Part shown: one piece after another, positions 1 to 7,032 of the stretch
Layout: every line of letters starts with the position of its first letter
How positions within the stretch are numbered: position 1 is the first letter of the stretch
Assembly: GCA_021825225.1 (NCBI GenBank)
Contig: JAKAIH010000090.1
Location: 1-8,526, forward strand
Reading direction: 5' to 3'
Length of the DNA stretch: 8,526 nt
Origin: Pseudomonadota bacterium
Lineage (GTDB): Bacteria > Pseudomonadota > Gammaproteobacteria > Burkholderiales > SG8-39
Program-made: the position numbers and the translations under genes
Notes under the pieces: model-generated
The model's database searches: none
The model's input: the letters and a program-made list of their open reading frames with translations, nothing else
What the model was told of the DNA's origin: nothing

Positions 1-947
1 CCGGCTTCCTGGGCAGCGGCAAGACCACGCTGCTCAATCGCATACTCAAGGAGCAGCACGGCAGCCGCATCGCTGTGATCGAGAACGAATTCGGCGAGGC
101 CGGCATCGACAACGAGCTGCTGGTGCAGGATACGGGCGAGCAGATCGTCGAGATGAACAACGGCTGCATCTGCTGCACCGTGCGCGGCGATTTGGTGCGC
201 ATCCTGGGCGAGCTGCAGGCGAAACGCGAGGCGAAACAGCTCGATTTCGAGCGCATCATCATCGAGACCACCGGCATGGCCGACCCGGGTCCGGTGGCGC
301 AGACATTTTTCATGGACGAGGACATCGGCGGCTACTATCTGCTCGATTCCATCGTCACCCTGGTCGATGCCAAGCACGCGGACACGCAGCTCGACGATTT
401 CCGCGAGGCGCAGGAGCAGGTCGGGTTCGCCGATCGCATCCTGCTTTCGAAGACCGACTTGGTGAGCGCCGAGGAGCAGGAGCGCTTGAAGGCGCGCCTC
501 ACCAAGATCAATCCGCGTGCGCCGATCAAGCCGGTGCATTTCGGCAGCACGCCGCTCGCGGACATCCTCGACATCCGCGGCTTCAACCTGAATGCGATCC
601 TCGAGATCGAGCCCGGCTTTCTCGAGGAGCGAGAGCACGAGCACGACGACGCCGTGCACTCCTTCGTGTTCCGGGCGGAGCAGCCTTTCGACGGGGTGAA
701 GCTGGAGGAATTTCTCTCCGGCATGATCCAGGTATATGGCCCGGACCTGCTGCGCTACAAGGGCGTGCTGTGGCTCGCCGAGAACGAAAACCGCGTGGTG
801 TTCCAGGGCGTGCACATGCTCATGGGCGGGGACGTGGGCAAGCCCTGGGGGCTCGACGAGAAGCGCGGCAGTGTCATGGTGTTCATCGGCAGGAGGCTGC
901 CGGAGGAACTGTTCGTGCAGGGGCTGAAGCAGTGTTTGGCCACTTAG
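1..947 (+). CDS. COG0523/CobW-family G3E GTPase, putative zinc metallochaperone (5' partial)
   Basis: This is a SIMIBI-class P-loop GTPase of the COG0523 group (YjiA/ZigA/CobW type), thought to use GTP to hand metal, often zinc, to client enzymes in the cytoplasm. The reading frame is open at the left edge (first full codon at base 3), and probably only about ten residues are lost. The sequence shows Walker [10 protein letters not shown] at 3-29, the [10 protein letters not shown] stretch at 81-110, the family's metal-binding CxCC (GCICC, cysteines at 165, 171 and 174), a Walker B/G3-like ETTGMADP at 264-287, and SKTD at 447-458 as the guanine-specificity motif (S in place of N, common in this group). 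A short acidic His stretch (EREHEHDD) precedes the CobW C-terminal domain at about 650-940. The neighbouring ZnuA/ZnuB-type genes favour zinc over cobalt as the metal. The family call is firm; the client protein and the metal are inferred. Confidence 0.93.
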   Translation, partial: GFLGSGKTTLLNRILKEQHGSRIAVIENEFGEAGIDNELLVQDTGEQIVEMNNGCICCTVRGDLVRILGELQAKREAKQLDFERIIIETTGMADPGPVAQTFFMDEDIGGYYLLDSIVTLVDAKHADTQLDDFREAQEQVGFADRILLSKTDLVSAEEQERLKARLTKINPRAPIKPVHFGSTPLADILDIRGFNLNAILEIEPGFLEEREHEHDDAVHSFVFRAEQPFDGVKLEEFLSGMIQVYGPDLLRYKGVLWLAENENRVVFQGVHMLMGGDVGKPWGLDEKRGSVMVFIGRRLPEELFVQGLKQCLAT

Positions 948-987
948 GGTAAACCCGCTGCGGGGCGCGCCGGCAGCGGACTTGGAT

Positions 988-993
988 TAGAAT
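988..993 (+). promoter_or_regulatory. Possible -10 box (TAGAAT) just before the small secreted protein gene
   Basis: TAGAAT lies in the 52-base gap after the GTPase gene and ends 6 bases before the ATG at 1000, so transcription from it would begin at or very near the start codon. No Shine-Dalgarno sequence is visible before that ATG, which would fit a leaderless transcript. No good -35 is present at 16-18 bases (that stretch is GC only), so the site is weak. Read-through from the upstream gene is the simpler explanation. Confidence 0.3.
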
Positions 994-999
994 CGCGCC

Positions 1000-1323
1000 A
1001 TGTCGGTTTTCCTAGCTCGGGGTACGCGCACCCTTAAGTTCCTGCTGCTCGCGTTTGCGGTGCTGTTTGCGCAGCAGGCGGCGCAGCTGCATGCGCTGGG
1101 GCATGCCGAGGACCAGCTGGCGCAGCCGCACAAAGGCAAGGCGCCTGGGCATCCGATCGAGCAGTGTATCGCTTTCCATGCCGTCGGCAGCGCGCTCACC
1201 GCAAGCTCCATGGTGCAGGATTTCGATGCCCTGCATATCGAGCGCACGCCCTGGATCCGCTCCGAAGCGCGCAGTTCCTCCGTCTACCGCCTCCCCGTCC
1301 GCGCTCCTCCGCAAGCCGTCTAG
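1000..1323 (+). CDS. Small secreted histidine-rich protein, function unknown
   Basis: I do not recognise this 107-residue protein with certainty. Its N-terminus looks like a Sec signal: basic residues R7, R10 and K13, then a hydrophobic core at about 14-24, with possible cleavage near A24 or A28. The segment that follows is rich in potential metal ligands: H31, H35, H44, H51, C56 and H60 within 30 residues (LHALGHA ... CIAFHAVG). This recalls small DUF2946-like envelope proteins found next to metal genes, but the match is by impression only. The rest (65-107) is polar and proline- and arginine-containing, with no clear domain. It lies between the COG0523 GTPase and the outer-membrane barrel gene in the zinc cluster, so a role in periplasmic metal binding is a reasonable inference. 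There is no Shine-Dalgarno before the ATG; the first 60 residues, with a clear signal and ligand pattern, argue that the frame is real. Confidence 0.7.
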   Translation: MSVFLARGTRTLKFLLLAFAVLFAQQAAQLHALGHAEDQLAQPHKGKAPGHPIEQCIAFHAVGSALTASSMVQDFDALHIERTPWIRSEARSSSVYRLPVRAPPQAV

Positions 1324-1398
1324 CCTCCGCAAGTTCTCGTGACCCCACCTGGTCTGCACCGGGCGGGTGTCGTTGCTCCAATTCGGGGCGCATTGCGT

Positions 1399-1403
1399 AA
1401 GGA
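1399..1403 (+). promoter_or_regulatory. Ribosome binding site AAGGA fixing a GTG start
   Basis: AAGGA sits 8 bases before GTG at 1412. This supports 1412 as the start of the outer-membrane protein rather than the upstream in-frame start at 1367 or the ATG at 1430. A start at 1412 also places a normal signal peptide at the very N-terminus. Confidence 0.7.
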
Positions 1404-1411
1404 CTTCAGAC

Positions 1412-2860
1412 GTGATCAAGCAAACACTCATGGCGGCCGCCGTGGCCGCCGCTTTGGCCGCGCCGGGCACTGCGTCGGCAGTGACGGATGCGGAAATGGA
1501 GGATCTGCGCCAGCAGGTGCAGCAGATGAAGCGGGAGTACGAACAGCGCATCGAGGCGCTGGAGCAGCGTCTGCAGCAGGCCGAGGGCTCGACGCGCAAG
1601 GCCGAGAGCACCGCGGCCACGGCGGCAGGCGTCGCCGCCAAAGCCGAGGCGCGCTCGGCCAGGGCGGAGTCTGCCGCAGTTCAGGCCAACAACCATCCCA
1701 CCTCCGAAGGCGCGTTCAATCCGGCGGTGTCGGTGATCCTGAATGGCGTCTACAACAATCTGTCAGAGGATCCGGCGCGCTTTCGCATCACCGGCTTCGC
1801 CCCGACCGGCGGTGACGTTGCGCCGGGTCAGCGCGGCTTCAGCCTGGGCGAATCCGAGCTCGCCCTGGCGGCCAACGTGGACCAGAATTTTCGCGGGACC
1901 TTGATCGCCACGCTGCAACCCGACGACAGGGTAGGGGTGGAGGAGGCTTATATGCAGACGCTCGGGCTGTCGCACGGCCTGATGCTCAAGGCGGGGCGCT
2001 TCTTTTCCAGCGTCGGCTACCTGAACGAGGTGCATGCCCACGCCTGGGACTTCACCGACGCGCCGCTGGCGAACAAGGTGTTTCTCGGTGGTCAACTCGC
2101 CGACGATGGCCTGCAACTCAGATGGCTGGCGCCGACCGATACCTACTTCGAGCTGGGTGCCGAAGCTGGCCGCGGCCGCAGCTTTCCCGGCAGCAACCGC
2201 GACAAGAACGGCGCCGGTGCGGCCAACCTGTTCGCGCGCCTGGGCGGCGACATAGGCACAGGCACGGCCTGGCGCCTGGGCTTGTCGAATCTGCGCACCA
2301 CGGCGCAGAACCGCAGCTATACCGATTCGAATTCCCTGGGAGTCCAGGTCGACAACAGCTTCAACGGGGCCAGCCGGCTATGGGTGCTCGACGGCATCCT
2401 CAAATGGGCGCCCGAGGGCAATGCCACCGAAACCAATCTGAAGCTGCAGGGCGAGTACTTCCGGCGCAACGAGGACGGCAATCTCAGCTACGACACGGCA
2501 GCGGTCACGGCTGCCGGCACGCGGACGGGCACGCTGCGCTCGGCGCAGTCGGGCTGGTACGCGCAGGGCGTGTACCAGTTCATGCCGATGTGGCGGGTGG
2601 GCTATCGCTACGACCGGCTGAACTCGGGCAGCGTGAATCTGGGGCTGGTGGACAGCGGTGCGCTCGGCGCCGCGGATTTCCCGATCTACTCGCGCTACAA
2701 CCCCACGCGCAATACGCTGATGCTCGACTTCAGCCCGAGCGAATTCAGCCGCCTGCGCCTGCAGTTCGCCAACGACAAGTCGCGTCTGGACGCGAGCGAC
2801 CGGCAGGTGTTCCTGCAATACATCATGAGCCTGGGCGCGCACGGCGCGCACAATTTCTAG
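1412..2860 (+). CDS. Outer-membrane beta-barrel protein with N-terminal coiled coil, likely zinc-linked porin/receptor
   Basis: The predicted precursor has 482 residues from a GTG start. Residues 1-23 form a Sec signal peptide (IKQTLMAAAVAAALAAPGTASA, cut before VTDAEM). Residues 26-58 are a heptad-like coiled coil rich in Q, E, R and L, followed by an Ala/Lys/Glu-rich helical stretch to about 92. From about 100 to the end, alternating polar and aromatic strands with Gly/Asn/Asp turns (for example GVYNNLSEDPARFRITGF and LMLKAGRFFSSVGYLNEVHA) indicate a beta-barrel. The last residue is Phe, as expected for a BAM-targeted protein, and the tail GAHGAHNF adds two histidines. A coiled coil before a barrel is seen in some porins such as the OprP/OprO type. 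No TonB box or plug domain is evident. The position directly ahead of the ZnuA- and ZnuB-type genes suggests a metal passage role, possibly zinc under limitation. Substrate and exact family are unproven. Confidence 0.85.
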   Translation: MIKQTLMAAAVAAALAAPGTASAVTDAEMEDLRQQVQQMKREYEQRIEALEQRLQQAEGSTRKAESTAATAAGVAAKAEARSARAESAAVQANNHPTSEGAFNPAVSVILNGVYNNLSEDPARFRITGFAPTGGDVAPGQRGFSLGESELALAANVDQNFRGTLIATLQPDDRVGVEEAYMQTLGLSHGLMLKAGRFFSSVGYLNEVHAHAWDFTDAPLANKVFLGGQLADDGLQLRWLAPTDTYFELGAEAGRGRSFPGSNRDKNGAGAANLFARLGGDIGTGTAWRLGLSNLRTTAQNRSYTDSNSLGVQVDNSFNGASRLWVLDGILKWAPEGNATETNLKLQGEYFRRNEDGNLSYDTAAVTAAGTRTGTLRSAQSGWYAQGVYQFMPMWRVGYRYDRLNSGSVNLGLVDSGALGAADFPIYSRYNPTRNTLMLDFSPSEFSRLRLQFANDKSRLDASDRQVFLQYIMSLGAHGAHNF

Positions 2861-2882
2861 TCTTTTCCGATCGAGGATAGCG

Positions 2883-3788
2883 ATGAAAAAAATCATAGCC
2901 ACACTGATGGCCGGCATGCTCTGGCTGCTGGCGCAGCCGGCGAGCGCTGCGCTCAAAGTACTTGCCTGCGAGCCCGAATGGGGCTCTCTGGTGCAGGAAC
3001 TCGCCGGCGACAAGGTGTCGGTAACCAGCGCGACCACCGCATTGCAGGACGCGCATCACATCGAGGCCAGGCCCAGCCTGATCGCACGTGCGCGCAACGC
3101 CGACCTGGTGATCTGTACCGGTTCTGAACTGGAAATCGGCTGGCTGCCGCTGCTGCTGCGGCAATCGGGCAACGAGCGCATCCAGCCGGGCAAACCCGGC
3201 TACCTGGAAGCCTCGCAGCTGGTGCCCAGACTCGAGATACCCAAGGCGCTGGACCGCGCCCTCGGAGACATCCACCCGGAGGGCAACCCGCATATCCAGC
3301 TCGATCCGCGCAATATCGCGAAAGTCGCGCAGGTGCTGGGCGACAGGCTGGTGCAACTCGATCCGGCCAATGCCGAGACCTACCATAGCCGCACCGCGGC
3401 ATTCCTGGCGCGCTGGAACACGGCGATCAAGCGCTGGGAGGCCGAGGCGGCGCCGCTAAAAGGGCTGACCACGGTCGTCTATCACCAGAACATGAGCTAT
3501 CTGAACGCGTGGCTGGGCATGCGCGAAGTCGGCAGTCTGGAGCCCAAGCCCGGCGTGCCGCCCACCGCTGCACACCTGGCCGAACTGGTAGGGCGTATGC
3601 AGGCGGCACCGGCCAAGGTGATCGTATACGTGGCTTACAATAATCCGCAGGCGGCGCAATTTCTGTCCGAGCGCACCAGGATACCGGCGGTCATGTTGCC
3701 CTTCACCGTCGGCGGCAGCGACAAGGCAAAAGACTTGTTCGGCCTGTTCGACGACACCCTGGCGCGGCTGCTGGCGGTGGCGAAATGA
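2883..3788 (+). CDS. znuA: Metal (zinc) ABC transporter substrate-binding protein, ZnuA-type
   Basis: This is a cluster A-I/ZinT-ZnuA-like periplasmic binding protein (SBP_bac_9 family, 301 residues) that captures a divalent metal and delivers it to the inner-membrane permease. A Sec signal spans residues 1-22 (cleavage after AQPASA). Likely metal ligands are visible at the family positions: H58 in DAHHIE (56-61), H137 in NPHIQLDP (135-142) and H201 in YHQNMSYL (200-207). A His at the third site is typical of zinc binders, where manganese binders usually have Glu. The PFTVGG...DLFGLFD segment near 273-290 should hold the acidic fourth ligand. The His-rich loop of E. coli ZnuA is absent, and the usual Pro of DPHH is Ala57. 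GAGGA at 2873-2877 is a good ribosome binding site 5 bases before the ATG. The gene overlaps the permease gene by 4 bases, so the two are translationally coupled. Confidence 0.92.
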   Translation: MKKIIATLMAGMLWLLAQPASAALKVLACEPEWGSLVQELAGDKVSVTSATTALQDAHHIEARPSLIARARNADLVICTGSELEIGWLPLLLRQSGNERIQPGKPGYLEASQLVPRLEIPKALDRALGDIHPEGNPHIQLDPRNIAKVAQVLGDRLVQLDPANAETYHSRTAAFLARWNTAIKRWEAEAAPLKGLTTVVYHQNMSYLNAWLGMREVGSLEPKPGVPPTAAHLAELVGRMQAAPAKVIVYVAYNNPQAAQFLSERTRIPAVMLPFTVGGSDKAKDLFGLFDDTLARLLAVAK

Positions 3789-4558
3789 ACGATCCCGCAG
3801 CGGTGCTTTCCATATTGGGGCCGGCGTTCATTGCCGGCCTGCTGGTCACCGCAACCCTGGTTCCGTTCGGTTTCGAAGTGCTCAAGCGCGGCATCGTGTT
3901 CATCGACCTGGCTGTGGCGCAGATCGCCGGCGTGGGGGTGATTTTCGCCGATTTCCTCGGCTGGGAACCGCAGGGCGCGGCGGTGCAGGTCTCGGCCCTG
4001 AGCGCCGCGCTGGCCACGGCGCTGCTGCTCACCTGGACCGAGCGGCGCTGGCCCGAAGTGCAGGAGGCGATCATAGGGGTGGTATTCGTCCTGGGTGCCA
4101 GCGGCGCCATCCTGCTGCTCGCGAGCAACCCCCACGGCGGCGAGCAGCTCAAGGACCTGCTGGTGGGGCAGATTTTGTGGGTGAGTCCGTCCAGACTGCC
4201 GCTGCAAGCCCTGATTTACGCGGCCATTCTGGCCCTCTGGTTCGGACTGGGCGCGCGTCTGGGACGCGTAGGTTTTTATGCATTATTCGCCTGCGCGGTG
4301 ACGTTTTCGGTGCAATTGGTGGGGCTTTACCTGGTCTTCGCTTCCCTGGTGCTGCCGGGATTGGCGACCTACTATGCCGTGCGCCGCCGCCGACTGAAAG
4401 CCTACACCGTCGGCCTGCTCGGCTACGCCCTGGGTCTTTCGGCCTCGCTCTGGCTGGATCTGCCCTCCGGTGCCATGATCGTGTGCGCCATGGCGCTGGT
4501 GGCGATGCTGACGTCGGGCCTGGAGCGGCGTTCCCCGGTCTTGGAAAAAGCCGCTTGA
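3785..4558 (+). CDS. znuB: Metal (zinc) ABC transporter permease, ZnuB-type (ABC-3 family)
   Basis: This 257-residue, strongly hydrophobic protein is the inner-membrane channel subunit of a zinc/manganese-type ABC importer. The start ATG overlaps the stop of the binding-protein gene as ATGA (3785-3788). The sequence begins with a hydrophobic segment, then the ABC-3 signature region GFEVLKRGIVFIDLAVAQIAGVG (about residues 30-52). Further membrane segments follow at roughly 60-80, 90-112, 135-157, 163-195 and 205-245. A polar cytoplasmic loop (TERRWPEVQEAI) lies between two of them. The C-terminus (LERRSPVLEKAA) is short and polar. It must work with an ATPase such as ZnuC, which is not encoded here between base 1 and the hslV gene. 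No terminator follows; the stop codon lies inside a sigma-32-like promoter for hslV. Confidence 0.92.
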   Translation: MNDPAAVLSILGPAFIAGLLVTATLVPFGFEVLKRGIVFIDLAVAQIAGVGVIFADFLGWEPQGAAVQVSALSAALATALLLTWTERRWPEVQEAIIGVVFVLGASGAILLLASNPHGGEQLKDLLVGQILWVSPSRLPLQALIYAAILALWFGLGARLGRVGFYALFACAVTFSVQLVGLYLVFASLVLPGLATYYAVRRRRLKAYTVGLLGYALGLSASLWLDLPSGAMIVCAMALVAMLTSGLERRSPVLEKAA

Positions 4559-4580
4559 TTCCGGCAAAACCGCCCCAAAA
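4554..4580 (+). promoter_or_regulatory. Candidate sigma-32 (heat-shock) promoter for hslVU
   Basis: CTTGATT (4554-4560), a 12-base spacer, and CCCCAAAA (4573-4580) resemble the RpoH consensus CTTGAAA/CCCCATNT with 5 of 7 matches in the -35 and CCCCA in the -10. Transcription would begin around 4587, leaving a leader of about 24 bases before hslV. hslVU is a known RpoH target in E. coli. The -35 overlaps the TGA stop of the permease gene (4556-4558). Confidence 0.5.
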
Positions 4581-4610
4581 TGGATGAATTGACCGTGCCG
4601 GACCGTTAAA

Positions 4611-5147
4611 ATGGAACAATTTCGTGGCACCACCATCCTGTCGGCGCGGCGCGGCCACACTGTTGCGCTCGGCGGGGATGGCCAGGTTACCCTGGGCAAT
4701 ATCGTGATCAAGTCCGGCGCGCGCAAGGTGCGGCGCCTGTACCACGATCGCATCCTGGCCGGCTTCGCCGGCGGCACTGCCGACGCCTTTACCCTGTTCG
4801 AGCGCTTCGAGGCGAAGCTGGAGAAGCACCAGGGCAATTTGCTACGCTCGGCGGTGGAGCTGGCCAAGGACTGGCGCACCGACCGCGTGCTGCGGCGCCT
4901 GGAGGCGATGCTGGCCGTGGCCGATCGCGAAAGCTCGCTGATCATCACCGGCATGGGCGACGTCCTGGAGCCGGAGTTGGGCTTGCTGGCCATCGGTTCG
5001 GGTGGTCCCTACGCGCAATCGGCGGCGCGAGCGTTATTGGAAAACACGCCGCTCGATCCCAAAGAGATCGTTGCCAAGGCGCTGTCTATCGCCGCCGACA
5101 TCTGCATCTATACGAATCAGCAGCTTGTGATTGAAACGCTAGATTGA
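4611..5147 (+). CDS. hslV: ATP-dependent protease HslV, proteolytic subunit (ClpQ)
   Basis: HslV forms the double-hexameric threonine peptidase chamber of the HslUV protease in the cytoplasm, degrading misfolded and some regulatory proteins. The protein has 178 residues, near the usual length. A six-residue propeptide MEQFRG precedes the catalytic Thr7 (Thr1 of the mature enzyme, TTILS). Asp23 and Lys39 correspond to the conserved Asp17 and Lys33 of E. coli HslV. The conserved blocks [63 protein letters not shown] and ICIYTNQ are all present. The start at 4611 matches the N-terminus I know from betaproteobacterial homologues, although no strong Shine-Dalgarno precedes it. hslU follows, so the two form an operon. 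Confidence 0.98.
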   Translation: MEQFRGTTILSARRGHTVALGGDGQVTLGNIVIKSGARKVRRLYHDRILAGFAGGTADAFTLFERFEAKLEKHQGNLLRSAVELAKDWRTDRVLRRLEAMLAVADRESSLIITGMGDVLEPELGLLAIGSGGPYAQSAARALLENTPLDPKEIVAKALSIAADICIYTNQQLVIETLD

Positions 5148-5196
5148 GGAAACGGGAGCAGGGCCAGCGTTGTCCAACCTTCTCCGGCAAAAAATC

Positions 5197-6537
5197 ATGT
5201 CGCAAATGACGCCGCAGGAAATCGTCCACGAACTGGACAAGCACATTATCGGCCAGGACCGCGCCAAGCGCGCGGTCGCGATCGCCCTCAGGAACCGCTG
5301 GCGCCGGCAGCAGGTGGCTGAGCCGCTGCGCTACGAAATCACGCCGAAGAACATACTCATGATCGGGCCCACCGGCGTGGGCAAGACCGAGATTGCGCGC
5401 CGCCTGGCGAAACTCGCCGACGCGCCTTTCATCAAGGTCGAGGCGACCAAATTCACCGAAGTGGGTTATGTGGGCCGCGATGTCGACACCATCGTGCGCG
5501 ACCTGGTCGAGATCAGCGTGAAACAGACGCGCGAGCAGGCGATGCGCAAGGTCAAGGTCCGGGCCGAGGATGCCGCCGAGGAGCGCATTCTCGATGCGTT
5601 GCTGCCGCCTGCGCGCACACCGGACACGGCTGTGCCCGCCGTCGCGGAGAATGCAGAAACCTCGGCGACGCGGCAGAAATTCAGAAAGAAGCTGCGCGAG
5701 GGCGAGCTCGACGACAAGGAGATCGAAATCGAAGTCGCCGCGTCGGCCGCGCAAATGGAGATTCTCGCGCCGCCCGGAATGGAAGAGCTGACCTCGCAGA
5801 TCCAGGGCATGTTCCAGAATATGTCCGGCAGCCGCAAGAAGACGCGCAAGCTGAAAATCCGCGAGGCCCTGAAGCTGGCTGCGGAAGAAGAGGCGGCGCG
5901 CATGATCAACGACGAGGATCTGAAAACCCACGCGCTCGCCAACGCCGAGCAGAACGGTATCGTGTTCATCGACGAGATTGACAAGATCGCCAGCCGCTCC
6001 GAGATGTCCGGCGCCGACGTGTCGCGCCAGGGGGTGCAGCGCGATCTGCTGCCACTGGTCGAGGGCACCACGGTCACGACCAAATACGGCATGGTCAAGA
6101 CCGACCACATCCTGTTCATCGCCAGCGGCGCATTCCACATGGCCAAGCCCTCGGATCTGATTCCCGAACTGCAGGGGCGGCTGCCGATACGGGTGGAACT
6201 CGATTCCCTGTCGGCCGCAGATTTCGAAAGCATCCTCACCCAGACCGACGCCTGCCTCACGCGCCAGTATCAGGCGCTGCTGGCGACGGAGGGGGTCAAG
6301 CTCGAATTCCAGCCCGAGGGCATCAAGCGCCTGGCCGAGATTGCCTACGCCGTCAACGAGAAGACCGAGAACATCGGGGCGCGGCGCCTGTACACCGTGA
6401 TGGAAAAGCTGCTGGAGGAAATTTCCTTCGACGCGGGCAGGCGCGACGATCAGACAATCAGCATAGACGCCGGCTACGTCGATGCGCGCCTGAAGGATTT
6501 GGCGCAATCCGAAGACCTGGCGCGGTACGTACTGTAA
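5197..6537 (+). CDS. hslU: ATP-dependent protease ATPase subunit HslU (ClpY)
   Basis: HslU is the AAA+ hexameric unfoldase that feeds substrates to HslV. From ATG 5197 it has 446 residues (E. coli 443). Visible motifs are the N-terminal [17 protein letters not shown], Walker A GPTGVGKT (57-64), the pore loop GYVG (90-93), a charged, variable I-domain at about 110-240, Walker B with D259 and E260 (IVFIDEID), and GARR (394-397) as sensor 2. The C-terminal tail ends LARYVL, the part that docks into HslV and activates it. The start is not fully certain: an in-frame TTG at 5170 lies 7 bases after an AGG and would add nine residues, but 5197 agrees with known homologues (MS-MTPQEIV), though it lacks a clear ribosome binding site. 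It lies 49 bases after hslV and is presumably coupled or co-transcribed with it. Confidence 0.97.
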   Translation: MSQMTPQEIVHELDKHIIGQDRAKRAVAIALRNRWRRQQVAEPLRYEITPKNILMIGPTGVGKTEIARRLAKLADAPFIKVEATKFTEVGYVGRDVDTIVRDLVEISVKQTREQAMRKVKVRAEDAAEERILDALLPPARTPDTAVPAVAENAETSATRQKFRKKLREGELDDKEIEIEVAASAAQMEILAPPGMEELTSQIQGMFQNMSGSRKKTRKLKIREALKLAAEEEAARMINDEDLKTHALANAEQNGIVFIDEIDKIASRSEMSGADVSRQGVQRDLLPLVEGTTVTTKYGMVKTDHILFIASGAFHMAKPSDLIPELQGRLPIRVELDSLSAADFESILTQTDACLTRQYQALLATEGVKLEFQPEGIKRLAEIAYAVNEKTENIGARRLYTVMEKLLEEISFDAGRRDDQTISIDAGYVDARLKDLAQSEDLARYVL

Positions 6538-6545
6538 ATTCAAAT

Positions 6546-6549
6546 GGAG
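6546..6549 (+). promoter_or_regulatory. Ribosome binding site GGAG fixing the copper chaperone start
   Basis: GGAG lies 6 bases before ATG 6556. The alternative ATG at 6544 would contain this site within its own codons and has no ribosome binding site of its own, so 6556 is preferred. Confidence 0.7.
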
Positions 6550-6555
6550 ACAAAC

Positions 6556-7026
6556 ATGAAACCTTCCACACGACGAGCCGTGCTGTTCGGTTCCATCGGC
6601 CTGGTGCTGGGCAGCGGGCTGCCGACCAGCGTCGTTCACGCGCAGGAAGTGACCATCAGAGAGCCCTGGGTGCGCGGCACGGTGCGCGGACAGAAGGCGA
6701 CCGGCGCCTTCATGCAGCTCACCGCCACCGAGTCGTCCACCCTGGTCGCGGTGGAGAGCCCGGTCGCGGGTTCGGTGCAGATCCACGAAATGAAAATGGA
6801 AAACAACGTCATGCACATGCGGCCGATCTCCAGGCTCGACCTGCCTGCAGGCAAGGCGGTCGAGCTCAAACCCGGCGGCTATCACGTGATGCTGATGGAT
6901 CTGAAGCAGCCGCTGAAAAAGGGCGAGGCGGTGCCCATCAAGTTGCGCTTCGAGGCCAAGGACAAGACGTTCAAGACCATAGAGATTCAGGCGCAGGTGC
7001 GCGAGCTCGGCGCCAGCGCGAAGTAA
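6556..7026 (+). CDS. Periplasmic copper chaperone PCu(A)C
   Basis: This is a DUF461/PCu(A)C family protein of 156 residues that binds Cu(I) in the periplasm and helps load the CuA or CuB site of cytochrome c oxidase. The ligand pattern H-X10-M-X21-H-X-M is exact: H77, M88, H110 and M112. The N-terminus (1-29) is an export signal with STRRAVLFG at 4-12, which looks like a twin-arginine (Tat) signal, though Sec export is also possible; cleavage is likely after VVHA. The mature part opens with the typical VTIREPWVRGTVRGQKATGAFM segment (32-53). It lies 18 bases after hslU with no terminator between, so it is probably on the same transcript. No Sco protein or oxidase gene is adjacent, although these are common partners. 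The family call is firm; the link with the protease operon may be only positional. Confidence 0.94.
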   Translation: MKPSTRRAVLFGSIGLVLGSGLPTSVVHAQEVTIREPWVRGTVRGQKATGAFMQLTATESSTLVAVESPVAGSVQIHEMKMENNVMHMRPISRLDLPAGKAVELKPGGYHVMLMDLKQPLKKGEAVPIKLRFEAKDKTFKTIEIQAQVRELGASAK

Positions 7027-7032
7027 TGACAT

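Noticed and set aside
948..999. Search for a Zur/Fur-type palindrome in the gaps of the zinc cluster
   Set aside because: None of the gaps between 948 and 4610 contains an AT-rich palindrome like the known Zur box; the operator, if any, is probably upstream of the window.
1324..1411. A possible hairpin (CACC ... GGTG with inner GGT/ACC) before the outer-membrane protein gene
   Set aside because: The pairing is interrupted and no T-run follows, so it is not a convincing terminator; no promoter boxes with correct spacing were seen either.
2122..2880. A 252-codon plus-strand frame inside the outer-membrane protein gene
   Set aside because: It is a frame-shifted reading of the barrel region, rich in Arg, Ala, Gly and His, and overlaps a frame with a signal peptide and an intact barrel.
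4589..4612. TTGACC followed by TAAAAT as a sigma-70 promoter for hslV
   Set aside because: The spacer is only 12 bases, and a transcript starting after this -10 would lack the ATG at 4611, which homologues support as the true start.
5086..7032. A 648-codon open frame on the minus strand covering hslU and the copper chaperone gene
   Set aside because: Its translation is rich in His, Leu, Arg and Gly with no domain I recognise, and it mirrors the codon pattern of the two genes on the plus strand. Long antisense frames are common in GC-rich DNA.
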